Assembly (NCBI GenBank): GCA_963757115.1
Contig: CAVWQV010000008.1
Span: 371,137-435,136, forward strand
Origin: CAVWQV01 sp963757115
GTDB taxonomy: Bacteria > Pseudomonadota > Alphaproteobacteria > Acetobacterales > Acetobacteraceae
Length of the DNA stretch: 64,000 bases
Direction of reading: 5' to 3'
Part shown: piece after piece, positions 38,064-49,776 of the stretch
Numbering within the stretch: position 1 is the first letter of the stretch
Layout: every line of letters starts with the position of its first letter
Position numbers and translations under genes: made by a program
The notes under the pieces: generated by a model
What the model was told of the DNA's origin: nothing
Database searches by the model: none
Seen by the model: the letters and a program-made list of their open reading frames with translations, nothing else

Positions 38064-38689
38064 ATGAACAGCGATACCGAACAGACCCCGCCTTCCGTCG
38101 AGCGGCCCGGCGCCGAGGCCGACTCCCTCGATATACCCGCCCACGCCCGAGCGGCTGATGCAGGCCGCCACGGGGCGCATCGCCGCCCTGGAAGCGGAGC
38201 TTGCCGAAGCGAAGGACCGCTGGATGCGCTCGGAGGCCGAGATGGCCAACGTCCGCGCTCGCGCCGAAGCGAGAGGTGGACGAAACGCGGCAGTATGCTG
38301 TGCAGAAATTCGCCCGCGACGTGGCCGAGGCGGCAGAGAACCTGCGGCGGGGCCTCGACAGCCTCCCGCCGCCTAGTCAGGGCGAGCCGGCCATCGTCGG
38401 CAAGCTGCGCGAGGGGTTTGAAGGCGTCGAGCGGGCGTTCGTCGGCGCGCTCGAGCGCAACGGCATCAAGCGGGACGACCCGACTGGGGCCGCCTTCGAC
38501 CCGAACCTCCATCAGGCCATGGCCGAGCAGGAAACGGGCGAGCACCCCCCGGGCACGGTGCTGCAGGCCTGGACGCCGGCTTGGACCCTGAACGGCCGCC
38601 TGCTCCGACCCGCCATGGTGGTGGTTGCGAAGGCACCCGCCTCCGAGCCGGCCGCCTCCGCCGGCTCCCGCCTCGACCAGACCGCGTAG
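38064..38689 (+). CDS. grpE: Nucleotide exchange factor GrpE, frameshifted twice
   Basis: GrpE releases ADP from DnaK. The start MNSDTEQTPPSVERP is in one frame, the coiled-coil start (IAALEAELAEAKDRWMRSEA) in a second and the rest (YAVQKFARDVAEAAENLRRG to the end) in a third. Indels near 38150 and 38272 restore one protein of about 208 residues. The conserved AFDPNLHQAMAEQE loop and GTVLQAWTPAWTLNGRLLRP beta domain are clear. It directly precedes dnaK. As GrpE is essential, the indels are almost surely sequence errors. Confidence 0.9.
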
Positions 38690-38721
38690 GTCGGCCACGC
38701 TTTTGTCGCCGAACTGGCCGA

Positions 38722-38760
38722 TGTCCCTTGCCGCGGGGCCGGCGGGTTAATACATCCCGT
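38722..38760 (+). promoter_or_regulatory. Possible heat-shock promoter before dnaK
   Basis: The 138-base gap before dnaK has CCCTTG at 38725-38730 followed 17 or 18 bases later by TAATACAT. The spacing suits an RpoH-type or vegetative promoter, but the -10 part does not match the alphaproteobacterial heat-shock consensus well. No CIRCE inverted repeat is visible. This is a weak call from pattern and position only. Confidence 0.25.
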
Positions 38761-38827
38761 TCAATTGTCGCGATAGGGCCACACGCGGTGCTTCGGGCCG
38801 TGTGCGTCCGCTGAAAGGAGCAGCTTC

Positions 38828-40760
<1,933 letters not shown>

Positions 40761-40786
40761 TCCGCGGCGGGGACTGTTGGAGTAAT

Positions 40787-40823
40787 GATCGCGCCCGCGC
40801 TTCGGAAGAAGGCGGGCGCGATC
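40787..40823 (+). terminator. Strong hairpin between dnaK and dnaJ
   Basis: GATCGCGCCCGC at 40787-40798 is perfectly complementary over 12 bases to 40812-40823, with a 13-base loop that itself contains a short CTTC/GAAG pairing. No T-run follows. It could be a partial terminator or an mRNA-processing and stability element that lowers dnaJ relative to dnaK. Confidence 0.6.
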
Positions 40824-40908
40824 TCGTGTGGCGCGGTTGGTGCCTGATGGAGGGCCAGCTTCCGCGCCGGGCGCCGAGCCGGAGCGTGGGACCGGGTGAA
40901 GGGCTGAC

Positions 40909-42057
40909 ATGGCGAAGCAGGATTTCTATGCCACCCTGGGTGTGGCGCGGGACGCAAGCGCGGACGACCTCAAGAAAGCGTATCGCAAGCTCGCGATGCA
41001 GTATCATCCGGATCGCAATCCCAACGACAAAAAGGCCGAGGCGCGCTTCAAGGAGGTCAACGAGGCGTACGACGTCCTGAAGGACGACCAGAAGCGGGCG
41101 GCCTACGACCGGTTCGGCCATGCCGCATTCGAGGGAGGCGGCGGCGGTCCGGGTGGATTTGCCGGCGGTTTCGACTTCGCGGCGGGCGCGGGTGGCCTGG
41201 GCGACATCTTCGACCAGATGTTCGGGGACTTCACCGGCCGGCGCGGTGGCGGGCGGTCCCGCGCCGGGGCCGACCTGCGACAAAGCGTGGAGATCGAGCT
41301 CGCCGACGCGTTTGCCGGCACCAAGGTGAACCTGCGGGTGCCAAGTCGGGTGGCGTGCGAGGCCTGCAACGGCACCGGCGCCGAGGACAAGAGCAAGGGG
41401 GCCGATACGTGCCGCCAGTGCGGGGGTGCGGGTAAGGTCCGCATACAGCAGGGCTTCTTCCTGATCGAGCAGACCTGCCCCACGTGCAGCGGCACCGGCC
41501 GGGTGATCCGCAATCCGTGCCGGGTATGCCACGGCGCCGGAACGGTGCAGCGCGACCGCTCGCTACAGGTGACGATTCCGGCCGGTGTGGAGGATGGGAC
41601 GCGCATCCGGCTTGCGGGCGAGGGCGAGGCCGGGGCGCAAGGGGCGCCCGCCGGCGATCTCTACGTCCATGTCAGCATCCGCCCGCACGAGATTTTCCAG
41701 CGGGACGGCGCGAACATCCTGATGCGCGTGCCGCTGCGCATGACGCAGGCGGCCCTCGGCGGCGACATCGAGGTGCCTTCCATCGATGGCAGCAAGGCGC
41801 GAGTGAAGATCCCGCCCGGAACCCAGACCGGAGATCAGTTCCGGTTGCGCGGCAAAGGCTTCTCGGTGCTTCGAAGCGCGGTCCGGGGCGACATGTACAT
41901 TCAGGTGGCGGTGGAAACGCCGCAAAACCTCAATCGCCGGCAGCGCGAGCTGTTGGAGGAGTTCGAAGCGGAAGCCACCTCGGACGGCAAGGGCCATCCC
42001 GAGCATGAAGGTTTTTTCGCCAAGGTGAAGGAATTCTTCGAAGGTCCGCGCGGCTAG
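40909..42057 (+). CDS. dnaJ: Co-chaperone DnaJ (Hsp40)
   Basis: DnaJ delivers clients to DnaK and stimulates its ATPase. The J domain begins KQDFYATLGVARDASADD and has YHPDRNPND with the HPD triad at about residues 35-37. A Gly/Phe-rich linker follows, then the zinc-finger domain with four repeats CEACNGTG, CRQCGGAG, CPTCSGTG and CRVCHGAG. The C-terminal substrate-binding domains follow. The 382 residues are intact. It lies 148 bases after dnaK across the hairpin. Confidence 0.97.
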   Translation: MAKQDFYATLGVARDASADDLKKAYRKLAMQYHPDRNPNDKKAEARFKEVNEAYDVLKDDQKRAAYDRFGHAAFEGGGGGPGGFAGGFDFAAGAGGLGDIFDQMFGDFTGRRGGGRSRAGADLRQSVEIELADAFAGTKVNLRVPSRVACEACNGTGAEDKSKGADTCRQCGGAGKVRIQQGFFLIEQTCPTCSGTGRVIRNPCRVCHGAGTVQRDRSLQVTIPAGVEDGTRIRLAGEGEAGAQGAPAGDLYVHVSIRPHEIFQRDGANILMRVPLRMTQAALGGDIEVPSIDGSKARVKIPPGTQTGDQFRLRGKGFSVLRSAVRGDMYIQVAVETPQNLNRRQRELLEEFEAEATSDGKGHPEHEGFFAKVKEFFEGPRG

Positions 42058-42072
42058 GGCAGCAATCGGCCG

Positions 42073-42441
42073 ATGATCGACCACATCACCATCGCGGTGA
42101 CCGACATCGAGCGAGCGAAAGCCTTCTACGACGCCTCGCTCGGGGTGCTCGGCCTCAAGCGGGTTTTCGAGGGCGGCACTTTCGCCGGTTATGGCGGCGA
42201 CTCGCAGCGCCCGTATTTCTGGATCGGCGTGCGCCCGACTGTCGCGACTGGCACGCACGTCGCGTTCACGGCTGCGGATCGTGCGACGGTGGAGGCATTC
42301 CACCGTGCGGCACTCGCGTCGGGCGGCACCGACAACGGAGCTCCCGGCCTGCGGCCGCAGTATCATGCCGCTTACTACGGCGCGTTTGTTCTCGACCCGG
42401 ACGGACACAACATTGAGGCCGTCTGTCACGATCCGGGTTGA
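42073..42441 (+). CDS. VOC-superfamily protein
   Basis: A single glyoxalase-like domain of 122 residues. It begins MIDHITIAVTDIERAKAFYD with the first metal histidine, has THVAFTAADRATVEAFHRAA in the middle, and ends YYGAFVLDPDGHNIEAVCH with the glutamate ligand. It starts 15 bases after dnaJ. Similar proteins are found free-standing in many Proteobacteria; the reaction is unknown. Confidence 0.92.
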   Translation: MIDHITIAVTDIERAKAFYDASLGVLGLKRVFEGGTFAGYGGDSQRPYFWIGVRPTVATGTHVAFTAADRATVEAFHRAALASGGTDNGAPGLRPQYHAAYYGAFVLDPDGHNIEAVCHDPG

Positions 42442-42610
42442 CGCGAGAGAGCGGCACTTAGCGCCGTCAGGTATCCAGTCGCCCGACAGCTACCAAGCGC
42501 CCAGCGCACCACGTAGTCCATGGCGGCTGAGGTCGCTCCGACCTTCGAGTAGCCCGCCGGCAACGGCCGTGGCACTGTGGACAATAGCGTCTTGGCGGGG
42601 AGGGACCGCG

Positions 42611-43809
42611 ATGACCGTGGTGAGAAGGCGGCGGATCATCGTCAGCGCCGGGCTTGCCGCCGCCTCGGGAAGCTGGCCGCTGCGCCAGGCGGCGAGTGAG
42701 GCGGGAACGCCCGGCGTCACCGACACCGAGATCAAGGTCGGCCAAACGCTTCCGTATAGCGGGCCGGCTTCCGCCTACGGGCAGCTCGGCCGGGTCGAGG
42801 CGGCGTATTTCAAGGCGCTGAACGAGAGTGGCGGCATCAACGGTCGCAGAATTGATCTGGTCAGCCTTGATGACGGACTAAGCCCGCCGAAGGCCGTCGA
42901 ACAAGTGCGTCGGTTGGTCGAGCAGGACCAGGTCGCGTTCGTCTTCAACACGCTTGGCACCTCGATCAACGTGGTGATCCGCACCTATCTGAATGCGCGC
43001 AAGATCCCGCATCTGTTCGTGGCCGCAGGGTCGGCGCGTTTCGCTGATCCTGAACACTTTCCTTGGACGATCGGCTGGCAGCCGACATTGCTGTCGGAAG
43101 CCGACTTTTACGCCAAGCACGTGCTGGTGAGCGCGCCGGATGCGCGGATGGCGGTGCTCTATCAGAACGACGATTTCGGCAAGGAGCTGCTGGCCGGGCT
43201 CAGGCAAGGGCTCGGCGACAAGGCGGGCTCAATTATCAAGGAGGCGAGCTACGAGGCGACCGATCCCACAGTCGACTCGCAGATGGTGTCGTTGCAGGGC
43301 TCAGGCGCGGACACGTTGTTCCTGTTCGCTTATGCCAAGCAGGGCGCGCAGGCGATCCGCAAGGCGGCCGAACTGGGCTGGAAACCAAGCAGTACCTGCA
43401 TCTCGGCGCCGCATCGGTGGCGGCGACCTTCGTTCCGGCGGGGGTCGAGAACGCCGTCGGGGTGAAAACGGCCGGCTTCATCAAGGACGGCGGCGACCCG
43501 CAATGGGCCGATGACCCCGACATGCAGGCGTGGCGTGCCTGGATGGTGCGTCATCTGCCGGACGCCGACACCAAGGACGGGATCAACGTCGCCGGTTATT
43601 GCTACGCCCAGCTGCTCGAGGTGGTGCTGCGGCAATGCGGCAATGATCTATCGCGGGGAAACATCATGCGGCAGGCGACGAACCTGCACGACGTGCGGCT
43701 GCCGCTACTGCTGCCCGGCAGCCTCATCAACACCAGCCCGACGCAGTATCGGGTGATCACCTACATGAAGCTGCAGGAATTCAACGGGCGCAGCTGGAGC
43801 TTCGTCTAG
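42611..43809 (+). CDS. Branched-chain-amino-acid-type ABC binding protein, frameshifted
   Basis: A LivJ-like type I periplasmic binding protein of about 399 residues. The N-terminus is short and basic (MTVVRRRRIIVSAGLAAASG), possibly a Tat or Sec signal. The mature part begins GVTDTEIKVGQTLPYSGPAS, the family signature. An indel near 43387 separates KAAELGWKPS from the continuation LGAASVAATFVPAGVENAVG. No permease or ATPase gene accompanies it. It converges on a second binding protein gene. Confidence 0.9.
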
Positions 43810-43820
43810 GCTCGAATCGG

Positions 43821-45046
43821 TCAGCTCCTGATGAACTTGCAGCCGGTCTCTGCCAGCGGGCGGACGGCCTCAGGGCCGGGGGTGGTGGCGACCAGGCGGT
43901 AGTAGTCCCAGGGATACTTCACGTCCTCCGGCTTCTTGACCTCGAACAGATAGGCCGGGAACACGCCCCGGCCGTTCGCGCCGATGCTGCCCTTCCCGAA
44001 CGCATCGTCCTCCGTCGGCATCGCCTTCATCCGCGCGACGGTCGCCGCCCCGCTCTTCTTGGCTTCGGCGGCGCCCATCGCGCTCACCGTCTTGAGGTAA
44101 TGCAGCACGCTCGAGTAGCTGCTCGCCTGCGCCTGGTTGGGATAATTTTTCGGCGTGCGCGCGATAACCTTTTTGGCGAACCGGCGCGTGCCCTCATTCA
44201 GGTCCCAATAGAACGTTTCAGTGCCGAAAAGGCCCTGTGCGACCCGCGGCGTGATGGCATGAACGTTCTGGATGAACAGCAGCAACGGCGCGATCTTCAT
44301 TTGCCGGTTCAGCCCGAACTCGTAGGCCTGCTTGATCGAGTTCTCGGTGTCGAGGCCGGCATTGGCCAGGCCGAGCACCTTCGCCCCGCTCGCCGCCGCC
44401 TGCTGCAGGAAGGCGGAGAAGTCCGTCGTGTCGGGAAACGGGTAGCGGATCGCCCCCAAGCTCTTGCCGCCGCCCTTCTCCACGGTCTGCCGCGTAAGAT
44501 CTTCGAGCGAATGGCCGAACGCATAGTCGGCGGTGATGAAGAACCAGCTGTGCCGCCGTTTCTCACCATGGCACCGCCGGTAGACTTGGCATTCGAGTAG
44601 GTATCAAAGCTCCATACGATCGTGGTGGGCTGGCATTGCTCGCCGGTAAGCGAGGCGACCGTGGCGCTGGCGTTAAGGTGAATCCGATCCTTCTCGTGGC
44701 AGACCTGCGAGACGGCGAGCGCGACCGAAGAGGTGGGCACGTCCGCAATCACATCGACGCCATTGTCCAGCGCCTGGCGGGCGAGTGCCGCGCCGATGTC
44801 GGGCTTGTTCTGATGGTCGACGCTGGTGATCTCAACATCAAAGTCGCGCCCGCCCGCCATAATCTCGTCGGCGGCGATCTGGGACGCCGCGACGGAAGTA
44901 GGGCCGGTGTTGTCGCGGTAGGTTCCGGACAGGTCGGTCATCACCAGGATGCGGATCTTGGGCCGGGCTTGCGCGCGCGAGCGGGTCGCGGGCAGGGCCA
45001 AGGCGCCTGCGGCGGAACCCAGCAAGGTTCGGCGCGAGATGGTCAT
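43821..45046 (-). CDS. ABC binding protein with Tat-type signal, frameshifted
   Basis: A second LivJ-like binding protein of about 408 residues. It starts MTISRRTLLGSAAGALALPA, a clear twin-arginine signal, then IRILVMTDLSGTYRDNTGP. An indel near 44550 divides it; the other half resumes with the VEKGGGKSLGAIRYPFPDTTD segment and ends with LAETGCKFIRS. It is an orphan like its neighbour and the two are only weakly alike in sequence. Both may serve a transporter encoded elsewhere or be sensor ligand-binding proteins. Confidence 0.9.
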
Positions 45047-45139
45047 TGGACTACGGCTCCCGTTACGGCCACTCGACACGGTGGCTCGTTCGTTCGCTCA
45101 GTAGCACGAAAAATTCGCTTTGTCGCGGAGGCCTGGGGC

Positions 45140-47988
45140 TCAGTGCGCCTCAGCCCAGCTCCGGCCCTGGCCGGTCTCCACGACGAGCGGCACGGACAAG
45201 GACACGGCCGCCTGCATCACGTCTCGCGCGACCGCGGCGAGGTCGGCGGCTTCCTCTTCGCGCGCCTCGAACAGCAGTTCGTCATGCACCTGGAGCAGCA
45301 AGCGCGCCTTCAGCCCGGCCCGGCGCAACGCGGCCGGCAAGCGCACCATGGCGCGCTTGATGACGTCCGCGGCACCCCCCTGCAATGGCGCGTTGATCGC
45401 CTGGCGCTCGGCGTAGCCGCGTCGCGCGGGGTTGCGGTCCGCGATGCCCGCGATCCAGCAGCGCCGCCCGAACGGCGTCACCACATAGCCGGCGATCCGA
45501 GCCTCCTCCTTCGTGCGCTCCATGTAGTCGCGGATGCCGGGATAGCGCGCGAAATAGGCATCGATGTAGCTGCGCGCCTCGCCCGGCGGAATGCCAAGCT
45601 GGCGGCCGAGACCGAACGGGCTGATCCCGTAAATGATGCCGAAGTTGATCGCCTTGGCTCGATTGCGCGTGGTCCGGTCCATGCCCTCGATCGGCAGGCC
45701 GAAAACCTCGGAGGCGGTCCGTGCGTGAATGTCCTCGCCCCGCGCGAAGCTGTCCCGAAGCTGCGGGATGGCGGCGACGTGGGCGAGCAGCCGGAGCTCG
45801 ATCTGCGAATAATCGCAGCTGACCAGCACATGCCCGGGCTCCGCGATGAAGGCGCGGCGGATGCGGCTCCCTTCCTCCGTGCGGATCGGAATGTTCTGCA
45901 GATTGGGGTCGGTGGACGACAGCCGGCCGGTGCTCGCGACGGTCATCGCGAACCGGGTGTGAATGCGGCCCGTGTCGGGGTGGATCTGGTCCACCAGCGC
46001 ATCGGCGTATGTCGATTTCAGCTTGGACAGCTGACGCCAATCCATGATGCGCGCCGGCAGCTCATAGCCTTGCTCGGCAAGCGACTGCAGCACGGAGGCG
46101 TCCGTGCCCCACGCGCCGGTCTTCATCCGCCGCCCGCCGGGCAGCTTCATCTCGTCGAATAACAGTTCGCCCAGTTGCTTCGGGCTGCCCAGGCTGAAGG
46201 AGCGTCCGGCGAAGCGATGGATCTCATCCTCCATGCCGGCCATGCGCTGCTCGAAGTCGGCGGACATGCGGCGGAGGTCGTCGGCATCCACCTTCACGCC
46301 GGTGCGCTCCATATCCAGCAGCACCGGAACCAGCCGCCGTTCCACCTGCTCGTAGAGCGCCAGCGCGCGCGCTGGCCGGAGACGCGGGCGCAGCGTCGCC
46401 CAAAGCCGGAGCGGCGAGATCCGCCGCTTCGGCCGCGTGCGGGGCGGCGCGCTCCACCAGCACGTCCGCCAACGGGAGGCGGGCGCGCCCGGTGCCCGTC
46501 ACCGCGTCGAGTCCCGGCAGGCTGGTGGCCGAGATGCAGCGCCGCCAGCTCTTCGATGTGGTGGCCGTGCAACCCGGCTTCCTGGGCATAGGAGATCAGG
46601 CCCGCATCGTCGACCGGTGCGGCCATTGGAAATCCGGCCCGCGCCATCACCAGCAGGTCGAACTTGGCGTCGCCGTGGAGCTTCAGTACGCAGGGGTCGG
46701 TGAGCAACGGCCCGAACGCCGCTACGGCGTCTGCCACGCCGAGTTGCGGGTCGAGCGTTGCGTGACCGAGCGGCAAATAGGCGGCCCGCCCCGGTGCGGT
46801 CGCGATCCCGATCCCGACCAGCCGCGCCCGCGTCGCATCCGGGTTGTCGGCGAGCACACTAACCGCGAGCATGCCGCCGCGCGCCGCCTCGCGGATCCAG
46901 GGGGCGAGGGCCTCGGTCGTCGTGATCGACGGATACGGGCCGAACGGGGCGTTGGGGTGCGCGGCCTCGATCTCGAGCGGCTTGTTGGCGTCGATCGGCT
47001 CAGCCGGGCGCTCGGCCCGCAGCGCGACCGCGACCGGCGTGCCCGCATCCTCGAGCCCCATGCGCGCGATGGTCGAGCGGAAGCCCATCGCGGCCAGCCA
47101 GCCGCCTAGCTTGGCCCGGTCGGGCTCCCGCGCCTCGAGCGCTTCGACCGCCAACGGCAGCGGCGCGTCGTCGCGCAGGGTAACGAGCCGGCGAGACAGC
47201 CGAGCCGCGTCCGCATGCGCGATCAGGGCGTCGCGGCGCTTCGACGGCTTCATCGCCGGTGCCGCGGCGAGAACGGTTTCGAGGTCGCCGAACTCCGCCA
47301 GCAGCTGTGCCGCGTTCTTCGGGCCAATGCCCGGCACGCCCGGCACGTTGTCGACGCTGTCGCCCATCAACGCCTGCACGTCGATCAGCTTGTCGGGCGT
47401 GACGCCAAACTTTTCCAAAACTTCGGCAGCGCCGATCGGCTTCTGCTTGATCGGGTCGAGCATCCCGATGCCGGGCCGGATGAGCTGCATCAGGTCCTTG
47501 TCCGACGACACGATCGTCGCAGCCCCGCCGCGCGCTATGACATCGCGGCAGTAGGCCGCGATCAGGTCGTCGGCTTCCCATCCCTCGAGCTCGATAGCGG
47601 CGACGCCGAACGCCGCGGTCGCCTCCCGCACCAGCGCGAATTGCGGCTTGAGGTCGTCGGGCGGCTCGGTGCGGTTCGCCTTGTAGGAATCGTACAGCTC
47701 GTTGCGGAACGTGACACTGCCGGCGTCGAACACCACGGCGATATGCGTCCCGACATGCTCCTTCAACAGCTTGGCCAGCATGTTGGTGAACCCGAAAACG
47801 GCGTTCACCGGCAGGCCGTCGTGTCGGTTCATCGGGGGTAGGGCATGGAACGCCCGGAAGATGAAGCCGGAACCGTCGATCAGGATCAGGTGGAGATCGG
47901 CCCGTGAGGTTGCCTCGGCGGCCCGATCCGCGCTCTCGGTGTGGGCTTCAGTGTCCATCGCCTCGGCCGGCGCCGGCATTGAGTACAT
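45140..47988 (-). CDS. polA: DNA polymerase I, frameshifted, with degenerate proofreading motif
   Basis: PolA fills gaps and removes RNA primers. The N-terminal 5'-3' nuclease domain begins LILIDGSGFIFRAFHALPP and has GWEADDLIAAY and SSDKDLMQLI. The polymerase domain shows STGRLSSTDPNLQNIPIRTE, SCDYSQIELRLLAH, RNRAKAINFGIIYGIS and LLLQVHDELLFEA. In the middle 3'-5' exonuclease domain the usual DTET motif is replaced by AVSVLADNPDATRA, so proofreading is probably lost. Indels near 46530 and 46385 interrupt the gene. The start may be at 47988 or, more likely, the internal ATG at 47958, as the upstream gene overlaps here. Confidence 0.95.
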
Positions 47989-48145
47989 ACAGCCGCGAGC
48001 AGTACGGGCACATCACCTGCCGCTCGACGATGCGGAGGAACACTCGCGGATGGCCGAGCGCGCCCTCGCCGCCATCGCACGCGACCACGCGGTCGTCCAC
48101 ATGGATGATTTCGGTCGGCTGAGGTGTCTCGGGACCGTCGGGCAT
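47948..48145 (-). CDS. CHCC-type zinc-finger protein
   Basis: A 65-residue protein matching the zf-CHCC family (related to the mitochondrial complex I subunit NDUFS6). The ligands are the cysteine in VVACDGG, the histidine in LGHPRVFL and the pair in VMCPYCSRLY. Its end overlaps the polA start region by 11 to 41 bases. In bacteria its job is not settled; it may help assemble respiratory complex I. Small size and motif spacing are typical. Confidence 0.88.
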   Translation of the reverse strand: MPDGPETPQPTEIIHVDDRVVACDGGEGALGHPRVFLRIVERQVMCPYCSRLYVLNAGAGRGDGH

Positions 48146-48220
48146 GACAATCTTTATGGCGGAAAGGCCCGCGGGATGATAGCGAGGCCTCCCGTGCTTT
48201 CAACGAGCGTGAAGCCCGCA

Positions 48221-49270
48221 ATGCCCGTGCGACGGCGCGTCCTTGCGCTCCTGCCGTTCCTGCTGCTTTCGGGTTGCGCGGTTCGGGCCATCCCGCCAGG
48301 GTTCGCCACGGGCCCGGTGACGCCACCGGCAGGCTTTCTCGTGATGGATGACGGGGCGCGGCTGCCGTATCGCGCGTGGATGCCCGCCAACGGCGAGCCG
48401 CGGGTGGTGGTGCTGGCGCTGCACGGAATGAACGACAGCCGTGACGCTTGGGAGATCCCTGCGCCGGAGCTTGCCCAGGCTGGGATCGCGGTCATCGCGC
48501 CCGACCAGCGCGGCTTCGGCGCGTCCGCCTCGCGCGGCGACTGGCCGAGCGGCGCCGCGCTGGTAGCCGACGCCGACCGCATGGCCCGCACGCTGCGGGC
48601 GCGCTATCCCGCCGCCAAGCTGATCTTGATGGGGGAGAGCATGGGGGCCGCGGTGCTGATGTGCCTCGGGACCGAACCGAGACCGCCGCCGGCCGATGGC
48701 TACGTGCTGGTCGCCCCCGCCGTTTGGGGGCGGGCGGAGATGAACTTGCTGCTCCGCTCTACTTTGTGGCTCGCCGCGAATCTTGCGCCCGACATGGAAG
48801 TGACGCGGGCACCGGTCAAGGTGGTGGCAAGCAGCAACCGGGACGCCTTGATCCGCCTGGGGCGCGACCCGCTGACTTTGCGGAGCACGCGGGTGCGATC
48901 GGTGGCGGGCCTGGTCGATTTGATGGACGCCGCCCTCGCGTCGGCGCCCGCCTTTAACGCGCCGGCGCTGTTCCTGTACGGCGGCCACGATGATCTGGTG
49001 CCGAAGCGCGCGACGGCCGCCACCTGGGCGGCACTCCGTCCGGGCGAGCGAAGGGCCTTCTACCCGCAAGGCTATCATCTCCTGTTGCGGGACCTTGATC
49101 GCGACAAGCCGATTGGGGACGTGATCGCCTGGATGCGCGATCCGGCCGCGGCCCTGCCTTCGGGTGCGGAGAATGCGGCGGCGCGCTGGCTGGCCGCGCG
49201 GGAGGAGCAAGCTTCGCCACGCTTCCGTTCTGCGGGCTTTGGCGCTATGCAGGCCGTGCGGGACCCGTAG
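48221..49270 (+). CDS. Alpha/beta-hydrolase lipoprotein (monoacylglycerol-lipase-like)
   Basis: A 349-residue outer- or inner-membrane lipoprotein. The signal MPVRRRVLALLPFLLLSGC ends in a lipobox with the lipidated cysteine. The hydrolase fold has LALHGMNDSRDAW (oxyanion region), the nucleophile elbow LMGESMGAAVLM, the aspartate in LYGGHDDLVP and the histidine in YPQGYHLLLRD. The stop TAG at 49268-49270 lies inside the next tRNA gene, whose first bases are also the last codons. The region after the histidine (about 60 residues) has no recognisable similarity. Confidence 0.88.
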   Translation: MPVRRRVLALLPFLLLSGCAVRAIPPGFATGPVTPPAGFLVMDDGARLPYRAWMPANGEPRVVVLALHGMNDSRDAWEIPAPELAQAGIAVIAPDQRGFGASASRGDWPSGAALVADADRMARTLRARYPAAKLILMGESMGAAVLMCLGTEPRPPPADGYVLVAPAVWGRAEMNLLLRSTLWLAANLAPDMEVTRAPVKVVASSNRDALIRLGRDPLTLRSTRVRSVAGLVDLMDAALASAPAFNAPALFLYGGHDDLVPKRATAATWAALRPGERRAFYPQGYHLLLRDLDRDKPIGDVIAWMRDPAAALPSGAENAAARWLAAREEQASPRFRSAGFGAMQAVRDP

Positions 49271-49337
49271 CTCAGCTGGATAGAGCGTCGCCCTCCGAAG
49301 GCGAAGGTCGCACGTTCAAATCGTGTCGGGTCCGCCA
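49261..49337 (+). tRNA. tRNA-Arg (anticodon CCG)
   Basis: The acceptor stem GGACCCG pairs with CGGGTCC at 49327-49333, then discriminator G and an encoded CCA at 49335-49337. The D-arm begins TAGCTCAGCTGG. The anticodon stem is TCGCC/GGCGA with loop CTCCGAA, giving anticodon CCG. The T-arm has the GTTCAAATC loop. 77 bases. Its 5' ten bases overlap the hydrolase gene. Everything downstream to about 55684 is accessory in character, so the 3' end may be an integration site. Confidence 0.96.
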
Positions 49338-49776
49338 GTTTGTCGGTATTATGTAGCATCCGCCACCACACCACAAAGGTAGCGGTGCCGCCCCATACCT
49401 ACATTCTTCGGCATGGGCGACACATTCATGATATCCGGCCTTCGAGAGAAGCGGTCAAGCACGGCTGGCCGGTGTTGAGGCGCTTGCCAGCAGGGGACGA
49501 TTTCCGTCGCATGGCTCAGTGATCCATCACCGCGAAGCAGATGCGCTCGGCTTGAATGTCGAATTTCTGGCGGAAAACAGCGCGACTTGGCAGCGCCTCT
49601 GGCTGCTCTACTGCATGTATGATTTCGACTGTCGCAAGGCTGGCTTACTCAAGATATTTGAAGGCGGGGATCCGGAGCCTGGCGCTCGCGGCTCCTGCAT
49701 CCCCTCCGCAGCCATCCCAGCCGTAGCTTGCTGGCCTGAAGGCGGCCCGCCGCTTGTATCCCACGAAGCCGCGCCG
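49338..49776. other. Gap after the tRNA, no supportable gene
   Basis: About 440 bases between tRNA-Arg and the transposase relic. Short open frames exist on both strands but none has a good start, ribosome-binding site or recognisable domain. I did not see a copy of the tRNA 3' end here or further downstream, though this was judged by eye. It may contain one end of the relic transposon. Confidence 0.4.

Noticed and set aside
42611..45046. The two orphan binding proteins as a recent gene duplication.
   Set aside because: They share the family fold but little sequence beyond it, have different signal peptides and are convergent, so a recent duplication is not supported.
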